Assembly (NCBI GenBank): GCA_022478985.1
Contig: JAKSZP010009244.1
Coordinates: 1-64,000, forward strand
Direction of reading: 5' to 3'
Length of the DNA: 64,000 bases
Source: Massospora cicadina
Taxonomy: Eukaryota; Entomophthoromycota; Entomophthoromycetes; Entomophthorales; Entomophthoraceae
Shown piece by piece: positions 32,960 to 45,186 of this stretch. The notes below the pieces were generated by a model. The model saw only the letters and a list, made by a program, of their open reading frames with translations. It was not told the origin of the DNA and did no database searches. Each line of letters starts with the position of its first letter. The stretch's first letter is position 1. Both the position numbers and the translations under genes were made by a program.

Positions 32960-33740
32960 CGTTTGCTTCCTCAGCATGGGATGGTGGTGCACCGCCTGCT
33001 GGTGTGTTTTGACCGCCACCAAAGCATGCCTGGGATGGCTCTGCTAGCCCTCCCAACGCTACTTGGCGTTATGTCCCCCTTCAGGACTTGGCCCACCACC
33101 TCACAATCTCCCAAGCGGTGCACTGGATCCCTTTAGTGATCCCATGGAGCAATTTATATTTTGGCCTCCAGGTCAAATATGGGAACCTTTTATCCATATG
33201 CAAGCGCAGCCATCATCAAGATGGCCATAGCAGTGTATAAACCTGCTGGCTTTATCAATTTTCGCCCCTTCAAGGGGTCTTTCAATCCCAACTTCCATTC
33301 TGAAGCTGATGCAATGGCAGCATCTAAACCGCCATTAATTTTTTAAATACATTCTTTTCTTCTATTTGCACCCAGCTCACAGATGATGCCACTTTGGTGT
33401 TCCAGTTTTCTGGGTTGCCCTCCAACCTTCCCTCATACGCTCTGCCATGAGCTCACAGAGGGTTTGGTAATTTATGGTGCAGACCCCATGCTGCAATTCA
33501 TGGTTCCAATTAGAACGGATCATTTGGCAGGGCCATTCACCTTTGTGATGATCCACCCATTCCATTGCATTACCCATCTCACGATTCCTCACATGGTGAT
33601 CAGATCCTCCATTAATCACACATTCTGGGCATGCATTGAGAACGGGTGTGCCATTTGCCCCTTGTGTTTTGATCTTATGTTTATTGCGGGAAAAGCCAAC
33701 CAGGGGATGGACATCTCCAATAAGACACAAAGAAAATGAA
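32960..33740 (+). pseudogene. LINE ORF1-like remnant on the plus strand
   Basis: This block is much GC-richer than its left flank. Plus-strand frames read, with frameshifts, ATLVFQFSGLP, HELTEGLVIYGADPMLQF, HLAGPFTFVMIHPFHCITHL and CAICPLCFD (33360-33740). The order resembles the RRM-like fold plus C-x2-C start of the ORF1 of L1 (FNFLP..GLAIYGEIQSF..GKAIAVL..CAHC), so I read it as an ORF1 fossil of another LINE family. Upstream, 32990-33350 has a proline-rich frame (EQFIFWPPGQIWEPFIHMQA). The minus strand is also open for 127 codons (33377-33760), so the strand is not certain. It abuts the 3' end of L1. Confidence 0.35.
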
Positions 33741-33775
33741 ACATAATAACAGGGGAGCACCCCAGAGAAGCAATG

Positions 33776-36700
33776 CTATCTCCTGTTGCCAGTGGGAACG
33801 CCATTACAGGGAGGAGGGAGAACGTGTAAAGGGGCTGGAGCCACGATTGAGCACGTGTGGAGGAAGGGGTCAGAGTTGATGAACCAAACTGGGAACCAGG
33901 AGGAGACCAATTGATGGTGACGCGGTGGGAGGTATCTAAACATCCACACTTGAAAGCGGTCCACTAAGTGGGGCTGGAACTGGTGGACAGCTTCTGGGAG
34001 GGTGGGGGTGGAGCCTGCAATGGCATCCAAGACATTCGTGTGAATGGTCCACATGACGATTGCAACCACCAGAGCACGGAGGGAGGGTGGAAGAGGGGAG
34101 ACCATAGATAAAGCAAACATATCCCTAGACAAACTGAAGGGATGTGTCTGATCCTGGCAAAGCAGACGTTGCACCTCACGCCATATCGCTTTAGAGGTAG
34201 GGCACTTATCCAGGCGGTGAAACAGCGTTCCATACTGGCCACACATGACGCAGGATGAGTGTAAAGTGTTAGAGCGCTCAGCAGTACGGTACACCCACCT
34301 CAAGCAGCGCCACACATGGGAACGGATATGAGGCAGCAGCAGAGGGTGGTGGGCGTATTTCCAAATTGTCTTCTGGGTCTCAAGGTAATAAGGGATGTCC
34401 AAAATGTCCAGGTAGTCCACCCTGTATAGGACATGGGGCCTTGTGGGTATCAAGCCATCCAGAATTGGTAGCCCCTGTACTTTCTGGGTGAACCAAGAAG
34501 AGGGGCGCCCCCTCTGGGCAGTGTGTTCACAAATACAAATTCTCCACTCAGCACTCCGCATGGAGAGAAGGATCCGTTTGAAGTGAGGTGCAGTTCCATG
34601 GGGACCTGCAGCTGAAGTGTGGGAAGCCAGATATTTTATCAAAGAGTGAGGGTGTAACGGATCAGTAAGGCCCAGGGTGCGGGAGAAGTTGGAGCGGGCT
34701 GTGCAGGACCAGTGTTGGGTTGGGAGCATAGGGATGGTAACAGCCGCGATCCAGGTGCCCAGGATCTTTGCAGCGTGGGCCTCAAAGTCGAGAAGGTTCA
34801 TACCACCACTATGGCGAGGGCCAAACATGATCTCAAGACGCACTGGAGGTGGGCAACCCAAACAAAGCCACCCTTGCAGAAGGGCATACAGAAATTTAAA
34901 GAAGCCTGGGGAGAAGGCGATGGCGTGGGTCCCAAACCAAACTTTGGAGAGGAGCATTGAGTTGGCTAGTACAACCCTGTCAGTAAGGGAATTGGGATGA
35001 GCTCTGAGGGAGGCGATGCGCTTTGTCACGTTGTCCAGAATATGGCTTTCCATCACAGTTGAGGCATACCCGCCTGCCTCCAACCACACCCCCAAATGGC
35101 GGACTGGCCCAACGGTAGGGCGCGGCACAAAGGGGAGCACAAGTGGGGCGGTGTGGGATGGGCAGGGTAAGCAAGCGCGGGTGCTAGCAGATGGGTTGGG
35201 CTGGAAACAGGGCACTGAGGCCCAGTGGGTTCAATACTGACCAAGGAGGATGATTTCAGTTTTAAAGGCGTTCAGTGCAGCACTACTTATCCGGGAGTAA
35301 ACCTGGACAAGAGCTTCCAGCGCACGTGCATCATGATTATTAGACACCCTGACCACACAATCATCAGCAAATGCCAACATCTTGACTGGGGCTTAGCCTT
35401 GCACATGGACCCCATTAAGGCGGGCATTTACATTCCAAAGAAGTGGGTCAAGGCTGAAGTTATATAAGAGTGGGCTAAGGGGGTCCCCTTGGCGTAGGCC
35501 CCTTTGAGGGCGGACTACATCCGTGAGAAATCCAGGGCCACGCACTGCCATTGTCGCGGATTCCATCATCAGCATCACCTATCTGATGAAACGTGGGGGA
35601 AGGCGGAATTGATGGAGGCAGGCCCTGAGGTATTCCCAGTTTACTCTATCATAGGCCTTCTGCTGGTCCAAAAATACAAGTGCCCCAGAAGCCGTGGACT
35701 GACAGGCGTTAGCCACAGAGTGCACGTTGTCCCAAATCGACCTTCTGGGTCTGAAACCTAATTGTTCTGGGGAGATGGTAGCAGAGGCAACAATCCCTAG
35801 ATGGTTAGCCATGATTTTAGTTAAAATTTTTGTATCCATGTTTGTTAGAGAAATGGGGCGCCAGTTGGCCAGGTCTAGCTTATCCTCTTTCTTGAAGAGC
35901 GTAATGATGTAGGCCTCTTGTCCTCCTGGTAGGAGGCGCGTCTCCAAAAGGCTCTGGTTAAGGGAGACAAGCAACAGTGGGGATAAATAATTGAAGTACT
36001 TCTTATAGAACTCATAAAGAATGCCATCAGGGCTGGGGAATTTCCTGTTTGGTGCACCATGGGCAGCGGACCAAAGCTCGTCCAGAGTAATCAAATTCAT
36101 TAACTCCTGGAATTGGGAAATGGTGCAGATGTGAGCACTATCTAGAAAATTCGCCATTTCAGCTGGTGGAATTGGTTTGGATCGGTACAACTCAGAGTAA
36201 TACTTTTGTATCTTGATTGCCACTTCAGCTGGCTTATCTGCAATGTAATTGTCTGGCCTATGCACCTGTGTGCAGGCCAAGCTCTGGCGCGGTGTGAAGA
36301 ATCTTCAAAAAAAATAAGTGGATCATGTGTCACCCGCTGTAATGTGTTTAGCCCTGTACTGAACAAAAACTCAATGTTTGTGTTGCACTCAAGTGCGTTG
36401 AGGTGGGTGTCTGTTTCCACCCACTTATAGCCCCAAGCAAGGCTGTAGCCCTTGGCTGGGATGTTGGACTCCAGGTGGGCCAGCTCCACCAGAGCGCGCG
36501 AGATGACTGCCAAGGTGGAGCGTGAGCGTCAGGAGGAGAGGTGGTGAGCCTGGCAGATTGTGTCCGCTTTGAAGGCCACCCAGGTGGAAATTGGGTCAGC
36601 ACTAAATGGTGTGATAAACTCCTGTGCTGATGTCATGGATTACATCCATGTGGAAAATCTTGGCAACGTGAGTTCATCCAGGAGAAGTTTGCACCATACT

Positions 36701-37432
36701 GGAGCCCAAGTCACTGGGTTGGGTAGGTGGAAGGTTATTGAGACCAGCCTGTGATTGGAGAAATCGATTTTTGACATGTGAAAATGAGAAATCTGGGTAC
36801 GAAATTGCAATGGCGTGAGGATAAGGTCAATGCGGGACATGGACCTTAACTGGCCGTTATGGACATGTGGGCACAACATGTTTTTGAGCAGCGGAGCATG
36901 ACGTGGCAGCGCGTCAAACAACCCTAGGGTGGCCTTGAGGACGCGTAGTTCTACGTGACCCTGTGGCAGGGAAGATGAGGAAGGCCAGCGGTTGGTGGAT
37001 GGGTTCAACCAACAGTTCATATTGCCAACTACAAAAGGGTCAGGGGGTAATGGGAGGGATTTGACCAATGAGAAAAATTCCTTACGCTCTCATGCACAGG
37101 TCAGGGCATAAATGTTGACAATAGCATGCACCACGTCAGCCCATGAAAATTTGACAATGAGGACTCAGCCATTAAGGAAGGATTCAGATAATAAAAATTT
37201 GAAAAAAATTGTTTTTTTGAACAAGCACCCCACAGTGCTCAGACCAGAAGGACAGGGAGGGGAGGAGCATGGATTTCCATGCATCCTCAGAACTGCGCGG
37301 ACAGTGGGACGCCTGGATGGCCAGGATGTCCATGGGTAATTCATTTTGTAAAAAACTTAGCTTCCTAGCCTGGGATGGCGAGGCCTTGAGTCTGGCGATG
37401 TTCAACATCCCTAAAGTAAAGGCTCCCCCCAT
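33776..37432 (-). pseudogene. L1 ORF2: endonuclease-reverse transcriptase
   Basis: Domains on the minus strand. APE at 36640-37432: start LNIARLKASPSQARKLSFLQ, DILAIQASHCP (E of the usual LQETH lost), VVGNMNCWLNPS (GDxN changed to GNxN), FSNHRLVSI (SDH changed to SNH). RT at 35393-36280: FPSPDGILYEFY, WRPISLTNMDTKIL, EQLGFRPRRSIWDN, LVFLDQQKAYDRVNW, RGLRQGDPLSPLLYNF. The catalytic LAFADD is at about 35365-35385. The tail at 33776-35215 is open for 479 codons and ends with SSCVMCGQYGTLFHRLDKCP, the Cys-His motif common in LINE ORF2. Role: nicks target DNA and copies LINE RNA there. Frameshifts separate APE, RT and tail. RT residues look intact while the nuclease is dead. Confidence 0.9.
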
Positions 37433-37611
37433 TGCACCTTAGGTGCAAGAGGAAGGGCACCCAGGCCCTTCATCCACCTCATGATCATCACGGCGCTTCT
37501 CGGCGCCTCAGGTGTGTGCAGCAACGTAGTTGTAAGAATGGGTAACTTTGGCAGTCAGGTTCACATTGGCTTTTGCCTTCACTTTTGGTTCCCCGCTGCA
37601 GAATGAGATTT

Positions 37612-38847
37612 TTATGGTGTGCTCAATTTTGGTGCACCAACACTTGATTTAAAATTTTTTTCATGTAGGTTGGAGATCAAATCAGTTCCAATCAATGCTT
37701 GGGCGCATGGGTCAGGTGAAATCAACTCGCCCATCAGATCTTCATTTTGGGTGGCCCAATTGGCTTGGGCATCCCAATATGATTGGATGAGAGATTCCCG
37801 AGCTGCTTCCACCATGAAAGTCTCAATGTCCTCCTGGCGTTGGGAGGGCGGGATAGTGGAGGCGACCTCGGCCGCCTCCTTTGCCGCCTTGCAGGCCTGT
37901 TTGGCCTTCTTCCGCTCTTGTGAGGATATAGGGTGCACTACTAAGTAACAACCTTGTGCTCCCCACGGGAAGACGTCCTTAGTATTGGCAGTTGGTTCAT
38001 AGTGGGTCTCCTCATTGTTCATGGCCGCCGAGCAATGTTCTTGGAATGTGATGCCCTCCTTGGAGGGGCAGGCGTGTGCCTTATGGCTGAACGCATCACA
38101 ATGGGCGCAGATGGGAGGTGCGCTGTCCACAGTTACCTGGAAAGGGCGGGTGGTATGCCCCTTGATATTTACATAAGTGGAGTGCAGGATTTGGGTTAGA
38201 TCCTTTGCTATCTCCTCAGCTGGGGTTAGGACTGCAATAGCTTTACCGGTGCACAGGTGTGGCATCAGTTTAAAGTGTTGCATATCAAAGGATTGTATTT
38301 CGCCATATATGGCAAGCCCGGCCTTCAGGTGTTGTTCTAGTATGGCGCGTTTGACTGTAGTGGGCAGAAAGTTGAAAGTAAGAAGAATTTGGTTGGATTT
38401 TATCCATCTGGTGCGCTTAGTTTTGATGACCCACTCCCGTTGGGGGAGGTCTGTTACAACGCGCACTGTAGCAGCTTCATCCGCTGCCTCCTTGCTCTCA
38501 AAACCTAGATCCAGCCAACCGCGTGACATGGAATGAGGTGCGACTTATACCGCGTTCAGGAAGTGAATATTTACATCCCCACAAAACTTTTCCCATAGCG
38601 CCATTTGCTGAGTATCCAGGAACACCCATACTCCGTATTCCACTGACAAAAGTGGTTGAGAGTGCGGCGTATTGATGTACTGGTTGCATCGCGCCTGCCA
38701 AGCTAAAATTTCTGGGGAAATGGTAACTGCCAGTTTTTTTGTTTTTGTCTAATCCGCCATATTCACTGGGGCATTTGTGAACTGTGGAAGTTGCAGGGCC
38801 ACCACCTGTGCCCTTTACCTTACTTGCCCAACTGCCCCCCAACATGG
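37612..38847 (-). pseudogene. L1 ORF1: RNA-binding protein with CCHC knuckle
   Basis: Two overlapping minus-strand frames (38498-38845 and 37612-38529, 305 codons) join by one frameshift near 38510. The main frame has an RRM-like part (residues 45-110, ILLTFNFLP..GLAIYGEIQ..GKAIAVLTP), a perfect knuckle CAHCDAFSHKAHAC (residues 141-154), and a lysine/alanine-rich helix (ERKKAKQACKAAKEAAEVAS), then an acidic tail. Such proteins coat the LINE RNA. It starts upstream of ORF2 with about 180 bases between. The homologous region in L2 is 44451-45186. Confidence 0.82.
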
Positions 38848-39176
38848 GCGCAAAATAATCTCCTCAGTGAGATTATCAAACTAAAATCAGACTTGAATTG
38901 AATATGTTGCAAAAGTGATTGCAACGATAGAGAAAAGTTTCCTGCAAACTATTGTGTTTGGATCTTGATCACTCAAAGTGCAAGTGCTCTATGGCTTCTG
39001 TCTCTGCCGCTTCCACCACTCCCCCTCCAGAGTCATCTCTGCTGCTGCTGCACACAAATTTTTCAAGTGGGGCTTGATTCTCCCACCCCCAACCTTGGCA
39101 AATTCTGGTGTGGCTATAAAAGCTGCAGCCAATCAGATTTTAAAAATTTTAAAAATGAAAATTTGGTCAATTTATG

Positions 39177-39196
39177 TGACCATATAGTACTAAAAA
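39177..39196 (+). mobile_element. Retroposon stub T3 (20 bp)
   Basis: The insert TGACCATATAGTACTAAAAA lies between perfect 17-bp duplications AATTTGGTCAATTTATG (39160-39176 and 39197-39213). It is the shortest of the stubs and has one base change from the CATCTAGTACT consensus. Confidence 0.88.
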
Positions 39197-39419
39197 AATT
39201 TGGTCAATTTATGCCAACCAGAGCTGATGGCTGAACAGTTTCAGATGAGCTGCCATGGTTAACAGTTTTCAGCCAATCAGGTGTGGCCAACTTGCATACT
39301 ATGGTGGCTGGACCATCATTAACCAAATTGAATCCTATTAAGTTTCTTGATTGGATTGACAAAAATGACCGGTCATATAATGTTAAGCCAGATTTTGCTT
39401 GTAGGAGTTTTTTGCCAAT

Positions 39420-40075
39420 ACTCTTGAATCACGCCCCACTGTTTTCATCCTAAAAACGGTTATCCCATTCATAAAAATATAAATAAAATGGCAGTCAAAG
39501 CTGCTGCAGCTCCTGCCAAAGCCCTACTATGACAGCAACTCCATGGGGCGATGGAACCCCTGGTTGACGGTATTTCTATCCCCAATTTCCCTAATGATTT
39601 TGAGGAAGAGGCGAGGTATGAGATTGAGGATCTGGCTTTTGGTGCAAGCCGTGTCTGCATTGATGCAGCAAAAACCTCTCTTTTCAACCCTAATTATCCT
39701 GAAACCCACCGTTGCATCAAGTTCTTTACTTATGTGCCTGCTCTCATCACTTTTGCTAAGCATCAACTTGTTCAATATTTTGAGCTGATGGAACCGCCGG
39801 CCTCATTAATGAAGAAAACCCACAATTATATCTCCTTATGCCACATGTCACTATGCTCCCACCCCAATGCTGTCTGCCATGGTCCACCAGATAAAGCGGG
39901 CGCTGGACAAAAGTTTCCCTAAAGCTTTCTTCCTTTCTTATATGGCTTCCTAGGCTGTTAGCTGAAGTGCCATATTAGGAATTTTTATTCTAATAATCAC
40001 TTTGTTTGGCCCATTTGCAAATAAAGATGCATGGCGGCTCCCCTTTTTGGGTTGGGCACCATTAGTGCTAAAAAA
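39420..40075 (+). mobile_element. Retroposon T6 with an ORF of unknown family
   Basis: The last 170 bases align with T5 (27600-27767) and end GGGCACCATTAGTGCTAAAAAA. Upstream, 39488-39906 is an ORF region absent from T5. The left boundary is not fixed, because I could not find the target duplication. It lies between L1 and L2. Confidence 0.6.
39488..39950 (+). pseudogene. T6 ORF, unknown protein
   Basis: A frame begins at ATG 39488 (MAVKAAAAPAKALL), is stopped once, and continues from 39551 for 123 codons: MEPLVDGISIPNFPNDFEEE, YEIEDLAFGASRVCIDAAKT, SLFNPNYPETHRCIKFFTYV, LITFAKHQLVQYFELMEPPA. A +1 shift near 39870 continues as VHQIKRALDKSFPKAFFLSY, ending near the conserved 3' tail. The composition (acidic N-terminus, mixed helices) is protein-like. 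I do not recognise a domain; it may be an ORF1 of the T retroposon family or a captured host fragment. Confidence 0.45.
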
Positions 40076-40389
40076 CTCTCCTTTAATCTTCATAAAATTC
40101 TTTATGAGTCTATAAAAATTTCAATCTCCAAAATGGTCACATCACCTCTGTTTTTAGTTCAGTATATTTTCTCCTTCCAATAATTGCTATACTTTTGGTT
40201 TTAGTTCTGAGTTTCATATATAAAACTATAATACCTTGTATTTATATTTTATTCAAGGAAGTCTGTCCATGTGATGGACACTTCTGATATGTAATAATAA
40301 TCAAGCATTAATAAACGCTAGGGGCATCCCAGAGAAGCTAGTGCTGTCTCCTTTTGCCGTTAGGAACACTAAATAAAGGAAGAGGGGTA

Positions 40390-43300
40390 TCATAAGTAGA
40401 GGCTTGTACCGCTATTGAGCACATATAAAGGAAAGGGTCTGAAGTGATGAACCATACTGGGAACCAATATGAGACTAACTGTTGCTGACGGGATGGTAGA
40501 TAACCAAACAACTATGCTTGAATTTGGTCCATAAGGTGTGACTGGAATTGGCGTACAGTTTTCTAGAGGGTGGGAGTGTATCCTAAAAGGCATCCAAGAA
40601 AACCGTGTGGATAGTCCACATAGCAATTACTACCACTAAAGCTAAGAGGGAATGTCATATAGTGGAATTCAAGGACAATGCAAAGATGTTCTTAAATAGG
40701 CTGAAGGTCTGTGTTTGCTCCTAGCAAAAGAGACGCCAAACCTGGCACCAGATCGCTTTTGACAGTGGGCACTCTTCCAGTCAGTGGACCAAAGTCCCAT
40801 GTTTGTCACTCAATACATGAGGAGTTCGATGAGTTGCATCGCTTAGCAGTACAGTATTCCCATTACAAGCAGCGCCACACATGGGAACGAACTTGTGGCT
40901 TTAAAAGCGGGTGATGGGTGTACTTCCAGATGACTTTTTGGGTTTCTAGGGAGTATGGGATGTCCAACATGTCCAGATATTCCACTCTGGCCATGGTAGG
41001 GGACCTCCTGGGTATCAAACTGTTCAGAACAACTTTCCCATGGACTTCTTGTTTAAATCAGGGAGTATGGAGAGCCCTCTGGGCGGTGTGACCACTGATG
41101 CTAATTCTCTTCTCGGCGCTCCACATGGAGAGAAAAATTTGTTTGAAGTGAGGTGACGTCCCATGTGGGCCTGCGGCAGAGTTATGAAAATCAAGATAGT
41201 TGAGCAGAGGATGTGGGTGGGTAGGATTGTTGAGTCCCAGGGCACGGGAAAATTGGAGTGGGCTGCGCATGACCAGTGTTGATCTAAGAGTGTGGGATTG
41301 GTAACTGCAGCGATCCAGGTGCCAAGTATCTTGGCAGCATGGGCCTCAAAGTTGAGCAGTACCATGCCACCACTATGGCGAGGGCCAAACATGACATCCA
41401 GACGCACTGGCGGTGGGTGACCTAACCAAATCCACCCTTGTAGGAGGGCATATGACGAGGTGAAGAAGGATGGGGAAAAGGCGATACCATAGGTTACAAA
41501 TTAGACTTTGGACAGGAGTATAGAGTTGGCGAGCACGACCCCTGCCTGGGAGGCTAGTCTGGTGGGCTCTAAGGGAAGCAATGCATTTGTGACATTGTCC
41601 ATAATATTGTGCTCCATCACCGATGAGGCGTACCCTCCGCCTCCAGCCACACACCCAAATGGCGTACTAGACCAGTAGTGGGTCTTGGCACAAAAGGGAG
41701 CACAAGAGGGGCGGTATGGGGTGGGCGGGGCAAGAAAACCCGTGAGCTAGCTGCTGAAGCAGGTATGTAACTGGGTGCTGGTGACCAGATGGCTTGGAAC
41801 TGACCAAGGGTAATAATTTAGGATTTTGAGGCGTTAAGTGCAGCGTTACTTACCCTGGAGCAATCCTGGATAGTAGCCTCAAGCGTGTATGCATCTTGGT
41901 TGTTAGACACCCCAACCACATAATCAGAAAATGCCAACATCTAAACTGGTTTTTGTCCTTGCATATGGACACCAGTAAGGTGGGCATTCACATTGCATAA
42001 AAGTGGGTCAAGGATGAAGTTGTAAAATAGTGGGCTTAAAGGGTCCCCTTGGAGGAGGCCCCTTTAAGAGAGTACCCCATCAGTGAGAAAGCCAGGGCCA
42101 CGCACAGCCATTGTGTTAGATTCCATAAGCAACAACACTTAATTAATGAATCAATGGGAAAGGTGGAACTTGTGGAGGCAGGCTTTACGTTAATCCCAGT
42201 TGACCTATCATAAAGTCTTCTGCTGGTCTAAGAAAACAAGTGCTCTAGTAGCCGTGGATTGGCAGACGTTGGATACAGTGTATATGTTGTCCCATATAGA
42301 CCATTTGGGAATAAAATAAAATTGATCAGAGGAGATGATACTAGAATCAACTACACCTAGGCGATTGGACATAATTTTAGTAAATAAGTTAGTATCTGTG
42401 TTAATAAGTGATATGGGATGCTAGTTGGCCAAGTCCAGCTTATCCCCTTTATTATACGACGTTATAGTGACTTCTCCTGGCCCCCAGGAAGGAGGCGCGT
42501 TTCCAACAAACACTGGTTCATAGAGGCAAGCAACAACGAGGAAAATATTTAAAATATTATTCTATAGAACTCATAAGGAATCTCATTTGGACCTGGGTAT
42601 TTCCTGTGCGGTGCACTGCAAATGGCATACCAGTTTTCATCCCAAGAAATTAAATTTATTAACTCTGGGTAATGGGAAATGGTGTAGATATGCGCGCTTT
42701 TGAGAAATTCTTCAACTTTGGCCAGAGTACAACTGGATCAGATTGATACAATTCAGAGTAATAATTTTTGAACTTAAATTGTCACTTTGGCTAAGAATCT
42801 GTGATGGAGTGGTCCAGCTGCCTCACCTGTGTGCAAGCCAAGCTCGGTCACAGTGTGAAGAATTTTTGGAAAAAATAGGCGGAGCATGTGTCTCCTGCTG
42901 TTATATTTTTTGCTTTGTACTTTACACAAATGCAATGTTTGTGTTGCCTTACCAGTGTGTTGAGGCGAGCGGACACCTCTGCCCACTTGTGACCCCAAGC
43001 TGGGCTGTAGCCTACAGAAGGTACATTAGACTCCAGGTGGTCCACTTCTGCAAGTGTGCGCATAATAACTGCTGAGGAAGCCCAAGAGTGATGCGATGAG
43101 AGGTGGCATGCCTGGCGGATGGTGTTTGCTTTGAAGGTTGACCAGGTAGTAAGTGGGTCCACACAGAATGGTGTGGCAAACTCTGATGTTAAAGTTTCAG
43201 TGTCTACCCATAAGGAAAACCTGGACGACGTGATCTCAGATGGACGAAGTTTACACCGCTTTGGCGCCTGTGCCACTGGGTGCAACAAAGAGAAGGAAAT

Positions 43301-43960
43301 TTGACACCAACCTGTGGTCAGAGAAACTAATTTTAATCGTTGTAAAGTGTTCAACCTGAGACCAAATGTTCAACAGTGTTAGAATAAGGTCAATGAGTGA
43401 CATAGACCTCAGCTGACCATTGTGCACATGAGGATGGGACATGAAAGGGAACAGCTATGCATGTTTAGTAGTGTATCAAACAGCCCCAAAGTGGCTTTTA
43501 GAATGTGAAGTTTAACATACCCCTGTGGGGGCAGGCACAGAAGTTCAGAGGTTGGTGGCTGGGTTGGCCTAGCAATTCATGTTGCCTACCACAAATGGGT
43601 CAGGAGGAAGTGGGAGGGAAATAACGGCCAAGAGGAATTCCTGGTGAGCCCACGCACAGGTCAGGGCATAGATATTAATGATAGTGTGCACTTCGTCATC
43701 CCACAAAAAGGACACTACAAGCACATGGCCATCAAGGTACTAATTTTTAGAAATAAATTTTAATTTATGGGTTGCATATATAAGCACACCACAGTGTGGC
43801 AACCAAAAAGAAAGGGAGGGGAGGAGTATGGTTGCCTATTTTTCCTCGGCACCATGTGGACAGTGGGTTTCCTGAATGGCCAGGATGTCCACAGGTAAAT
43901 TAGTTTTAAAAAAACTCAGTTTCCTAGCCCAAGACAGCTAGGCCTTGAGTCCAGCGATGT
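40390..43960 (-). pseudogene. L2 ORF2 remnant
   Basis: Fragments align with L1 ORF2. The C-terminal part at 40390-41654 includes MFGPRHSGGM and FEAHAAKILGTWIAAVTNPT. RT at 41850-42700 has a catalytic box read as LAFSDYVVGVSN where L1 has LAFADDCVVRVSN. APE at 42848-43960 includes SLIDLILTLLN and ISFSDHRLVSN, with the SDH aspartate kept here but lost in L1. The frame is broken about every 150 bases. Confidence 0.82.
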
Positions 43961-44450
43961 TCAACACCCCTATTGTAAAGGCTCCCCCATTGCACCTTAG
44001 GTGTAATGGAAAGGGCCCCCTTGCCTATCCTTTGGCTTGTTTTCTACATGCGCCATGTCAGCATGTGTGTGGTGCAATAGAGTCAGTTGAGTCATAGCGG
44101 TCCTTTAGGACACTATCAACTTTTTTGGTATGGTTCTTGTTTTTTTAGGGATTTTTCTTCTGCCAATTTTTTGGGTTACTGTGCTCCTGCTGCGCACCAT
44201 CAAAGGTTGACAAATATTTGGGAGGTAAATGGGTGATAGAATTGGTTTTTATCTAGGCTTGGTAAGTTTGCTCAAGTAAATCTGACTCACCTATCAGGTC
44301 ATCAGGTTGGTTGGCCCAATCTGGTTGGTGCTCAGATTCTTGGATCGCTTCTGCAGTGAATGACTCAATGTCATGCTGGGTCTGGGCAGTTGAGATCATG
44401 GACGCAGCCATGGCCGCTGCCTTGGCCGCTGCTCTGCAGGCCTGCTTTTC

Positions 44451-45186
44451 CTACTTGCACTCCTGCGGGAACACAGGTTTGACCTGAATGTAACACCCCT
44501 GTATGCCCCACAGAAAGGCGGCATCAATGTCTATAGCTGGTTCATAATGGGAGCCTTCACTGCCCATTGCATTGGGGAGGACTTTGTTTTGCATGATGCC
44601 CTCCATTGTGGGGCAGGTGTGGGCCTTGTGGTCAAAAGTGCGACAAAAAGGTGCAGATAGGGGGCGCACTATCCACCATGACACAGAACAGGTGAGACTC
44701 CTGCCCATCAGAAAACACAACTGTGGTGTGAGGGATTTTGTATAGTCTTCTGCGATGACCATGGTTGGGGTGATCACAGCAATCTCTTTGCCAATGCACA
44801 GGTCCAACGTAAGCATAAAGCGTTGCATTTCAAAGGAGTAAATTTCCCCATATGCCTTAAGCCAACCATGAGGTGTGTTCCAGCACTGTACGCTTAATTG
44901 TTGTGGGGAGGAAGTCAGATATAACAAAATTTTAGTTTGATTTGGTCCATTTAGTGTGCTTCATTTTGACCATCCATTGGCCATCCGGGAAGTCTACCAC
45001 CTCATGCACCTGTGCAGCTTTGTCTGCTTCATCTTTAGTTTCAAACCTTAGATCTAACCAACTGTTGGTCATGGAGTGCGGTGCTACATATACTGCTTTC
45101 AAAAAAATTTTGTGCACATCTCCACAGAACTTTTCCCAAAGCGCCATTTGATTAATATTCAGGAAAACTGAAAGCCCGTGTTTCAC
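44451..45186 (-). pseudogene. L2 ORF1 remnant
   Basis: Two frames (44451-44927, 44932-45186) align with L1 ORF1: KHGLSVFLNINQMALWEKFC, WLDLRFETKDEADKAA, AYGEIYSFEMQRF, CIGKEIAVITP. The knuckle region is degraded (APFCRTFDHKAHTCP: one Cys lost). The basic helix is largely gone. Confidence 0.75.

Larger units (their letters stand above)
33745..39100 (-). mobile_element. LINE L1, near full-length copy (5.3 kb)
   Basis: On the minus strand: 5' UTR (about 38850-39100), ORF1 with CCHC knuckle (37612-38847), then ORF2 with APE endonuclease, RT and C-terminal C-x2-C-x7-H-x4-C (33776-37432), then a very short 3' end (CTTCTCTGGGGTGCTCCCC and TTATTATG) with no clear poly-A. The same structure lies at 40315-45545 in the same direction. 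Longest open piece is 479 codons, so this copy is much less decayed than L2. The exact 5' end and target duplication were not found. Confidence 0.9.

Noticed and set aside
33776..35215. A 479-codon ORF as a host gene
   Set aside because: It is the C-terminal part of LINE ORF2, following RT motifs and colinear with the decayed copy at 40390-41654.
34677..38536. Plus-strand ORFs of up to 119 codons across L1
   Set aside because: They are antisense shadows of the LINE ORFs; none has motifs of its own.
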